Positions 46,118 to 52,884 of a stretch of 64,000 nucleotides of DNA are shown in pieces. A program made the position numbers and the translations under genes. The first letter of the stretch is position 1; every line of letters starts with the position of its first letter. Source of the stretch: Glycomyces buryatensis (GTDB lineage Bacteria; Actinomycetota; Actinomycetes; Mycobacteriales; Micromonosporaceae); NCBI RefSeq assembly GCF_004912275.1, contig NZ_STGY01000076.1:48128-112127 (forward strand), written 5' to 3'. Below the pieces are notes generated by a model. The model saw nothing but the letters and a program-made list of their open reading frames with translations, did not search any database and was not told the DNA's origin.

Positions 46118-46149
46118 GAATTCCCTTTCCGTGAGCTTGCAGGACCCTC

Positions 46150-46163
46150 TGTTATCGTTCACA
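46150..46163. promoter_or_regulatory. LacI-type operator-like site upstream of GH62 (copy 2)
   Basis: TGTTATCGTTCACA, one base different from the copy at 34920. It lies between the promoter and the GH62 start codon, a position suited to a repressor roadblock. Confidence 0.45.
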
Positions 46164-46219
46164 AGTCAAGGCTTGTGCCGAAACGCCCGAGAGATCTTCG
46201 GAAACATTGGATGATTAGA

Positions 46220-46248
46220 ACCATAGGGATGGCTCGATATCTAGTCAA
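46220..46248 (-). promoter_or_regulatory. Sigma70-type promoter of GH62 gene 2
   Basis: On the minus strand TTGACT (46248-46243) and TATGGT (46225-46220) with a 17-base spacer; the flanks match those of the GH62 gene 1 promoter. Confidence 0.6.
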
Positions 46249-46349
46249 TGGTTCGGCTGAAGTTTGTTGGTACACCTGGCGTTAGAGGATGGCGATGAGC
46301 CCCCGCATCCGGCCACCGCCGACAGGCACGTCGCGAAGGCGGTCGCGTC

Positions 46350-46361
46350 CCGAGCGCTCGG
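46350..46361. promoter_or_regulatory. CebR-like palindrome upstream of GH5
   Basis: CCGAGCGCTCGG, a perfect 12-base palindrome with the GAGCGCTC core of actinobacterial CebR boxes (cellulose-responsive LacI regulator). It lies ten bases before the GH5 -35 element. Confidence 0.4.
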
Positions 46362-46370
46362 ATCGAGGCC

Positions 46371-46400
46371 TTGACAAAGTTGGGTCGTTAAACTTAGCCT
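46371..46400 (+). promoter_or_regulatory. Promoter of GH5 gene
   Basis: TTGACA (46371-46376) and TAGCCT (46395-46400) with an 18-base spacer, 70 bases upstream of the GTG start. Confidence 0.55.
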
Positions 46401-46469
46401 GTTGACGGACAAGGCCTCCAGCGGCGAGCGCCGCTCCCTCACGGAAGACGCCTTCTCTCAAGGAGAGTC

Positions 46470-48239
46470 GTGAAGAGCTCAACCACTGCCAATAGGAGAC
46501 GAATGCGCCTCGGCGCGATCGCCGTCGCCGCAGTCACCGCCTTGACCGCGGGCCTGCTCGGAGTCGTCAGCGCCCATGCGGAAAAGCCGACCGCCCCGCC
46601 GGACCATGCGGTCACCGCGATGGAGCAGGTCGCGGCCATGCAGCCGGGCTGGAACGTCGGCAACACCCTGGACGCGCTGGGCGGTGAGACCGCCTGGGGC
46701 AACCCGCTGATCACCGAGGAACTCCTCCAGACCATCAAGGCCAACGGCTACAACTCGATCCGCCTCCCGGTGTCCTGGGACGAGCACACCGGCCCGGCAC
46801 CGGACTACACGATTGACCCGGCCTGGCTCGACCGCGTCGAGCAGGTCGTCGACTGGGCGATCGCGAACGACCTCCAAGTGATGGTCAACCAGCACGACCA
46901 GATGTGGACCAAGGCGCTGCCGGACGACCGCGAGAACGTGTTGGCGAAGTTCACCTCGATGTGGACCCAGATCGCCGAGCGGTTCAAGGACCACCCGTCC
47001 GAGCTGTCGTTCGAGAGCATCAACGAACCGCAGTTCCCCACTGACGAGGCCAACAAGGACGCCCACACCGCCGAGCTCAACGTCGCCTTCTACGAGGCTG
47101 TCCGCGCCACCGGCGGGAAGAACTCGGACCGGCTCCTGGTGCTGCCGACGTGGGTCACCAACTCCGAGCAGCCGCACCTGGACGCGCTCAAGGCCACCAT
47201 CGACGAGCTCGACGACGACATGATCGCCGCGACCGTCCACTTCTACGGGTTCTATCCCTTCGGCGTCAACGTCGCCGGGGTCACCACCTACGACGAGGCG
47301 ACCCAGCAGGACCTCGAGAACACCTTCCAGCGCACCAATGACACCTTCGTCGACAACGGCGTGCCGGTCATCGTCGGGGAGTGGGGTGTTCTCGGCTACG
47401 ACTACACCCGCGGCACCGTGCCCAACTCGCCGCAGTACGGCGAATTGCTGAAGTTCTTCCAGGCCACCGCGCACCAGGCCGTCGAAGAGCAGCTGACCTT
47501 GATGCTGTGGGACGCCGGCTCGTACCTCAACCGCCACACCCTGGAATGGCGCGACCCGCTCCTGAAGGCGTACATGGACTCAGGTTTTACGACGCTTTCG
47601 GGCACCGCCTCGTTCGACTCGATCTACCTCGAGAAGGCCGGGACCATCGCGGACGAGTCGCTCACCCTCAACCGCAACGGCCTTGACTTCGAGGGCCTGT
47701 GGCAGGGGGACACCGCACTTACCGAGGGCGCTGACTACACCGTCTCCGGTGACACGCTCACCCTGACCGCCGCCGCGCTCACCCGTCTCGCGGGCGACCG
47801 CGCCTATGGCACCAACGCGACCATCGAAGCCCGCTTCTCGGACGGCCTGCCTTGGGCGATCCACATCATCACCTACGACAAGGCGCAGCTCTCGGACGCG
47901 TCCGGGACCATGGACGGCGCACCTTGGTCCCAGTGGTGGGCCTGCAACTCCTCGTGCTTCGCGATCCCGACCGAGTTCAACGGCGACCAGGTCGCCACGA
48001 TGGAGGCCAAGTACGCCGACGGCACCAACGCCGGGCCCCACGCGTGGACCGCCTTCAAGGAGTTCTGGTGGACCTACCGGCCCGACTACGATGCGGGCAC
48101 GATCAGCCTCACCCCTGACTTCTTCAACGAGGTCAGGGACGACGAGCCCGTCACCCTCACCTTCCACTTCTGGGGCGGCGGCACGATCGACTACACGATC
48201 ACCAAGTCCGGCACGACCGTGACCGGAACCTCCGCCTAG
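46470..48239 (+). CDS. Secreted GH5 endo-glucanase with X2 and C-terminal binding module
   Basis: 589 aa. Signal peptide (1-37, ending AHA). GH5 barrel: MQPGWNVGNTLDAL, NSIRLPVSWDEH, acid/base Glu in SFESINEPQF near 186, TVHFYGFYPFG near 256, nucleophile Glu in PVIVGEWGV near 304. An X2 Ig-like module follows (about 395-475: LTLNRNGLDFEGLW, DYTVSGDTLTLTAAAL). A cellulose- or xyloglucan-binding type beta-sandwich module with several Trp ends the protein (about 490-589, PWSQWWACNSSCF). Likely endo-beta-1,4-glucanase or xyloglucanase. AAGGAG lies five bases before GTG 46470. Confidence 0.88.
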   Translation: MKSSTTANRRRMRLGAIAVAAVTALTAGLLGVVSAHAEKPTAPPDHAVTAMEQVAAMQPGWNVGNTLDALGGETAWGNPLITEELLQTIKANGYNSIRLPVSWDEHTGPAPDYTIDPAWLDRVEQVVDWAIANDLQVMVNQHDQMWTKALPDDRENVLAKFTSMWTQIAERFKDHPSELSFESINEPQFPTDEANKDAHTAELNVAFYEAVRATGGKNSDRLLVLPTWVTNSEQPHLDALKATIDELDDDMIAATVHFYGFYPFGVNVAGVTTYDEATQQDLENTFQRTNDTFVDNGVPVIVGEWGVLGYDYTRGTVPNSPQYGELLKFFQATAHQAVEEQLTLMLWDAGSYLNRHTLEWRDPLLKAYMDSGFTTLSGTASFDSIYLEKAGTIADESLTLNRNGLDFEGLWQGDTALTEGADYTVSGDTLTLTAAALTRLAGDRAYGTNATIEARFSDGLPWAIHIITYDKAQLSDASGTMDGAPWSQWWACNSSCFAIPTEFNGDQVATMEAKYADGTNAGPHAWTAFKEFWWTYRPDYDAGTISLTPDFFNEVRDDEPVTLTFHFWGGGTIDYTITKSGTTVTGTSA

Positions 48240-48253
48240 GCGGCAACTGCAAG

Positions 48254-48283
48254 GCGGCGTGGGCACCCAGGTGCCCACGCCGC
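48254..48283 (+). terminator. Terminator after GH5 gene
   Basis: GCGGCGTGGGCAC (48254-48266) and GTGCCCACGCCGC (48271-48283) form a perfect 13-base stem with a CCAG loop, 15 bases past the stop codon. Confidence 0.8.
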
Positions 48284-48345
48284 TTCAACGCTTCCGACGC
48301 GGCACTCGGGCACTGACCACCGAACCGACGACCGCCGAACCCGCC

Positions 48346-48459
48346 CGACTCCGACCGTGAACGATCCCGCCCGACCAGAGGGAGACCCATATGACCGCCG
48401 CACTTTCGGTACAGCTCTACAGCGTGCGAGGACCCGATGAACCAGCCTGCTACACCTGA
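48346..48459 (+). pseudogene. Duplicated 5' end of the sugar isomerase gene, now a short leader ORF
   Basis: Bases 48346-48430 match 55497-55580 at about 90 percent, covering the ribosome binding site and the first 13 codons (MTAALSVQLYSVR) of the isomerase gene at 55541. Here the copy ends at a junction and reads nine more codons to a stop at 48459. The downstream gene starts inside it at 48437. It now probably acts as a translated leader for that gene. Confidence 0.75.
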
Positions 48460-49894
48460 GAGCTGCGCCCGCTGGGGCGTGTACGAAGTCGAACTCCACG
48501 GCCCTGCCGACGGCAACCCGTTCACTGACGTCGACCTGGCAGCGGTCTTCGACGACGGTGAGCGGGAGTTGCGCGTCGGGGGTTTCTACGACGGGGACGG
48601 GGCGTACCGGGTCCGCTTCATGCCCGACGCCGAGGGACAGTGGACCTTCACGACGGCCTCGAACGCCCCCGCGCTCGACGGCGTGTCTGGCGAGTTCACC
48701 TGCACCGCACCGGCACCGGGCGCTCATGGTCCGGTCCGGGCCGAAGGCTTCCACTTCGCGCACAGCGACGGCACCCGCTACCTCCCGGTCGGCACCACCG
48801 CCTACGCGTGGACTCACCAGGTGGAGCGCCTGCGGGACCAGACCCGCCGGACCTTGGCCGCGGGGCCGTTCAACAAGGTGCGGATGTGCCTGCTGCCCAA
48901 GTGGTACCAGTACAACCACGACGAGCCCGAGCTCTACCCCTTCCCCGGCTCCACCGAGGAAGGCTGGGACACGACCCGGTTCGACCCGGCGTTCTTCCGC
49001 CGCTTCGAGCAGGAAGTGGCCGCATTGCAGGACATGGGGATCGAAGCGGACGTCATCCTCCTCCACTCCTACGACCGGTGGGGATTCGCCGACCTCGGCG
49101 CCGAAGCCGACGACCGGCTGATCCGCTACACGGTCCGGCGCCTCGCGGCCTACGCGAACGTGTGGTGGTCCATGGCCAACGAGTACGACCTGTTCAAGGC
49201 CAAGACCGAGGACGACTGGGAGCGACTGGCCGCCATAGTGTCCGAAGAGGACCCGCACGGGCACCTCAACTCGATCCACAACTGCGGCCCGTTCTACGAC
49301 TACGCCAAGCCCTGGATCACCCACGCCAGCGTCCAGCGCCAGGACATCTACCGGACCGCCGAGTTCACCGACGAATGGCGCGAGCGCTGGGGCAAGCCAG
49401 TCGTGATCGACGAGTGCGCCTACGAAGGCGACATCGACCAGGGCTGGGGGAACATCTCCGGAGAGGAGTTGACCCGGCGCTGCTGGGAGGGCGCGGTACG
49501 GGGCGGCTACGTCGCGCACGGCGAGACCTACCTCAACGACGCCGAGGAACTCTGGTGGTCGAAAGGCGGCGAACTCGTCGGCACCAGCCCGGCCCGCATG
49601 GGCTTCCTGCGCGAGGTCATCGCCGCATCCCCGACCGGGGCCCTCGACCCGCTCCCCTCCAACTGGGACGCACGAGTCGGCGGGGTCGCCGGCGAATACG
49701 AGGTCACCTACTTCGGGTTCAGCCGCCCCCGCTTCCGCGAACTCGCACTTCCCGAAGGCAAGCACTGGACGGTCGACGTGATCGACACCTGGAACATGAC
49801 CGTCGAACGCGTCGCCGACCACGCCGAGGGCACCATCCGCGTCCCCCTCCCCGGCCGCGAACACATGGCCATTCGCATCCTCGCCGAGAAATGA
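48437..49894 (+). CDS. DUF5060/DUF4038/DUF5605-type glycoside hydrolase
   Basis: 485 aa, no signal peptide. N-terminal DUF5060 beta-sandwich (about 8-95: RWGVYEVELHGP, GAYRVRFMPDAEGQWTF). The barrel starts FLPVGTT-like at YLPVGTTAYAWTH near 115, with acid/base candidate Glu in VWWSMANEYDLFK near 245 and nucleophile candidate in PVVIDECAYEG near 330, then a DUF5605-like C-terminal domain. Members are related to clan GH-A and apiosidase-like enzymes. It probably acts inside the cell on imported oligosaccharides. It is translationally overlapped by the isomerase-derived leader, from which it takes its start context. Confidence 0.75.
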   Translation: MNQPATPESCARWGVYEVELHGPADGNPFTDVDLAAVFDDGERELRVGGFYDGDGAYRVRFMPDAEGQWTFTTASNAPALDGVSGEFTCTAPAPGAHGPVRAEGFHFAHSDGTRYLPVGTTAYAWTHQVERLRDQTRRTLAAGPFNKVRMCLLPKWYQYNHDEPELYPFPGSTEEGWDTTRFDPAFFRRFEQEVAALQDMGIEADVILLHSYDRWGFADLGAEADDRLIRYTVRRLAAYANVWWSMANEYDLFKAKTEDDWERLAAIVSEEDPHGHLNSIHNCGPFYDYAKPWITHASVQRQDIYRTAEFTDEWRERWGKPVVIDECAYEGDIDQGWGNISGEELTRRCWEGAVRGGYVAHGETYLNDAEELWWSKGGELVGTSPARMGFLREVIAASPTGALDPLPSNWDARVGGVAGEYEVTYFGFSRPRFRELALPEGKHWTVDVIDTWNMTVERVADHAEGTIRVPLPGREHMAIRILAEK

Positions 49895-49922
49895 TGAGTG
49901 ACCAGGGCAAGGAACCCCCCCA

Positions 49923-49985
49923 ATGCATTCCTCACCAATCAACGGCCGCAGGGCGTTCGCGAGCGCCGGCACCGTTGATGCATAG
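49923..49985 (+). pseudogene. 20-codon Tat-signal stub
   Basis: A short frame MHSSPINGRRAFASAG ending VDA then stop, with GGAA upstream. The NGRRAFASAG core looks like the start of a Tat signal peptide that is cut off by a stop. Likely the 5' remnant of a deleted exported protein between the DUF5060 and GH36 genes. Confidence 0.4.
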
Positions 49986-50014
49986 ACGTATTCCAATCGA
50001 GAGCGGAGTAATAA

Positions 50015-52084
50015 ATGACATCGCAAGCCCCGTTGCATCGTGACGAGGATCCGGCCTTCGAGTGGTCCCGCCCCGGGCTCCACCTGAAGTTCGACCACCG
50101 CGACGACCGGCCCGTGCGGCTCGTGCGCCTCGCGACCGGACCGGAGGCGCCGTCAGCGGCCGCGCCCTTGGCGATCGTCGACGTCATCACCGCCGGCGGC
50201 GCGCACTGCGCCGGCAACGACCAGGGCCTCCTCTACTCCAGTGCCGGGCAGCGGCTCCGCTACGCGGGCCACGAATCGGACGAGACCGAGCTGCGGATCC
50301 GCCAGCGCGCACCGGAGTTCGGCATCGAGGTGCTCAGCATCTTCCGCGTCGCAGGACCGGGCCTCCAGATCCGTCACACCGTGCGCAACGTGGCCGACCG
50401 GAGTCTCGTGCTGCTCTCGGTGAGCTCGGCGCTCGTGGCCGTGCCCGCCGACGGCGCGCACGACCTCCTCTGGGGCGAGAGCGAATGGCGGGCAGAGGGG
50501 CGCTGGCGGCAGCGCCCATTGAGCGAGCTGCTGCCCGACATCGCCCCGGCGATGCACGGCGGCCAACACCCGCGCGGGCTCTTCTCGCTGACGAGCCACG
50601 GGAGCTGGTCGACCGGTTCGTTCCTGCCGACCGGGGTTCTCGCGGCCGAGACCGTCCCTTCGATCGCGTGGCAGGTCGAGACCAGCGCGAGCTGGCACTG
50701 GGAGGTGGCACAGACCGGGAGCACCGTGACGGTGGGCGTGCACGGCGCGACCGACAAGCACCACCAGTTCGCCGCGCGGCTGGCGCCGGGCGAGGAGTTC
50801 ACCTCGGTGCCGGCAGGACTCTGCGTCGCCGATGGCGGCCGGGACGCGGCCTTCGCGGCGCTCACCGGTTACCGGCGCGCGATCCGTGAGACGCGCCCGG
50901 TCGACGCTCGGCTTCCGGTGGTCTACAACGACTACATGAACACCCTCATGGGCGAGCCGTCGACGGAGAAGCTACTGCCGCTCATCGAGTCGGCGGCCGA
51001 GGCGGGCGCGGAGTACTTCTGCATCGACGCCGGGTGGTACGCCGTGCCCGGCAGCGCCTGGTGGGTCAGCGCGGGCGAGTGGCTCGAGGCTCCCGAGCGG
51101 TTCACCGGCGGCTTGTCGTCGGTCATCGACGCCATCCGCGCCAACGGCATGCGGCCCGGGTTGTGGTTGGAGCCGGAGGCGGTCGGGGTCGCGTCGGCGA
51201 TGGCGGATCGACTGCCGGAGGAGGCATTCTTCCGGCGGTTCGGCGAGCGGGTGATCGTGGCGGGGAACTTCCAGCTCGATCTGCGGCACCCTGCGGCGCG
51301 CGCGCACTTGGACGAGACGGTGGACCGGCTGGTGGACGGGTTCGGGCTCGAGTTCGTCAAGCTCGACTACAACAGGAACATCGGCGCCGGGACTGAAGTG
51401 GACGCCGATGCGCCAGGGGCCGGACTGCTCGATCACACCCGAGCCTTCCGCGACTGGCTGCTCGGCGTGCAGGCCCGGCATCCGGGAGTGCTGTTCGAGA
51501 ACTGCGGTTCGGGTGCGCTGCGCATGGACTACAACATCCTTTCGGTGGCGCATCTGCAGTCGACCTCAGACCAGCAGGACTTCCGGAACTACGCGCCGAT
51601 CGCGGCGGCCGCGCCCGCGAGCGTGCTGCCTGAGCAGGCGGGGAACTGGGCGTATCCGGCCGCCGCGATGAGTTTGGAGGAGACGGCGTTCGCGATGACG
51701 GCGGGCGTCATGGGTCGGTTGTACCTCTCCGGATTCCTCAACGAGTTGAGCGCGGAGCAGTCCGCGCTGGTGCGCGAGGCCATTGCGCTGCATAAGGACT
51801 GGCGTCACCGTATCGCCGAGTCGCATCCGGTGTGGCCGTTGGGCCTCCCCGGCTGGGAGGACGACGTGATCGCCCTGCAGCTCGACACCGGATCCGAGTC
51901 GCTGCTGGCGCTGTGGTCGCGCGGTGAGGCTGCGGAGGTCGCGCTGCCAGGACTGCGCGGGCGGGACTTGAAACAGGCCTACCCGGTCGCCTTGCCGGAG
52001 TGGACGATCCGCACTGACGGCGAGACGCCGGTCGTCGAGCTGCCGGCGGGGCCCGCCGCCAGGATCTTCATGGTGCAGCGGTGA
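50015..52084 (+). CDS. GH36 alpha-galactosidase (intracellular)
   Basis: 689 aa, no signal peptide. N-terminal beta-sandwich, then a TIM barrel: VVYNDYMNTLMGEPS near 308, YFCIDAGWYAVPG near 335, NGMRPGLWLEPEAVG near 375, nucleophile Asp in FVKLDYNRNIG near 451, ENCGSGALRMDYN near 495, and acid/base Asp in STSDQQDF near 521. Complete active site. It hydrolyses alpha-1,6-galactosides from galactomannan or raffinose-type oligosaccharides after uptake. GGAG lies seven bases before ATG 50015. Confidence 0.88.
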   Translation: MTSQAPLHRDEDPAFEWSRPGLHLKFDHRDDRPVRLVRLATGPEAPSAAAPLAIVDVITAGGAHCAGNDQGLLYSSAGQRLRYAGHESDETELRIRQRAPEFGIEVLSIFRVAGPGLQIRHTVRNVADRSLVLLSVSSALVAVPADGAHDLLWGESEWRAEGRWRQRPLSELLPDIAPAMHGGQHPRGLFSLTSHGSWSTGSFLPTGVLAAETVPSIAWQVETSASWHWEVAQTGSTVTVGVHGATDKHHQFAARLAPGEEFTSVPAGLCVADGGRDAAFAALTGYRRAIRETRPVDARLPVVYNDYMNTLMGEPSTEKLLPLIESAAEAGAEYFCIDAGWYAVPGSAWWVSAGEWLEAPERFTGGLSSVIDAIRANGMRPGLWLEPEAVGVASAMADRLPEEAFFRRFGERVIVAGNFQLDLRHPAARAHLDETVDRLVDGFGLEFVKLDYNRNIGAGTEVDADAPGAGLLDHTRAFRDWLLGVQARHPGVLFENCGSGALRMDYNILSVAHLQSTSDQQDFRNYAPIAAAAPASVLPEQAGNWAYPAAAMSLEETAFAMTAGVMGRLYLSGFLNELSAEQSALVREAIALHKDWRHRIAESHPVWPLGLPGWEDDVIALQLDTGSESLLALWSRGEAAEVALPGLRGRDLKQAYPVALPEWTIRTDGETPVVELPAGPAARIFMVQR

Positions 52085-52498
52085 TCCAGGGTCCAATGCC
52101 GGGCCGCCGGGAGCCTGCTGCGCGGTCATTTCGGCCAGCGGCAGGGTCGCTGCGGCGGTCCGGTCCACCGACTCGGGCGTGACCAGACGGTCGACCGGGA
52201 TCGTCACCAGGATATTAGTGATATCCGCTGCTTGGGATATTCATCGGATCTCTATCCACCCCAACGAGCCGATTCCAGCAGGACACTAAGGGCGCGGAAG
52301 ACGCCAAAAGCCTACGATAATTCCAGTGGTGGACGCTGAGAGTCGGGAAGGTTTGCGGTTTTTCATCTGATCTTTTTCACGGATAAGCCTTGTGCGAGGA
52401 AGGGCTCTCGACATACTGTTCGTTTGTAGGCATATCCAAATTTAGTGATCCTCCGCTACTTCAACCCTTCCGGCGGCATCCTGGAAAGGACCCCTCCC
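52085..52498. other. Intergenic region, probable promoter of binding-protein stub/GH74
   Basis: No gene supported. The part from 52205 to 52450 is AT-richer and includes a GATATTAGTGATATC inverted repeat at about 52212. Promoter position for the downstream genes is inferred. Confidence 0.35.
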
Positions 52499-52870
52499 AT
52501 GCCCGTTCCCTCCTCGAGCCCGCCCTTCAAACGCCGTTCACTGTTCAAGATCGCCGGTCTCGGCTCCGCCGGAGCCGCAGGACTGCCGGTTATCGCGGCC
52601 TGCGGCAACATCCAGTCCGGCTCGGGCTCCACACAGGCGACCGAGGGGTTCGACTTCCTGCCCACCCACGAGGACTGGCCGCTGCCGGTGGAGCCCGACC
52701 TGGTCGGCGAGCCCCCGAACACCCGTCCGCGTTCACGTCCTATCCGACTCCGGCCCCGGCCATCACCGACCTGCCGTCGGGCAGCGGTGCGTACGAGTTG
52801 AGCGTGCCGGTCTGGGGAACCCGCGCCAGACCGCACCTGTGCGAAGTTCCACAACCTCGAGTAACCAACG
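52499..52870 (+). pseudogene. ABC sugar-binding lipoprotein, 5' stub
   Basis: ATG 52499 with GGAAAGGA upstream. Encodes a Tat/lipoprotein signal (KRRSLFKIAGLGSAGAAG, lipobox VIAAC) and the first mature residues (FDFLPTHEDWPLPVEPDL). The frame shifts near 52720 and continues SAFTSYPTPAPAITDLPSGSG in another frame before merging with GH74 sequence. The remainder of this solute-binding protein is deleted. Confidence 0.75.
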
Positions 52871-52884
52871 CAAAGGAGAACATC

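Noticed and set aside
48236..50098. 620-aa minus-strand reading frame
   Set aside because: Antisense of the DUF5060-type glycosidase; no recognisable domain.
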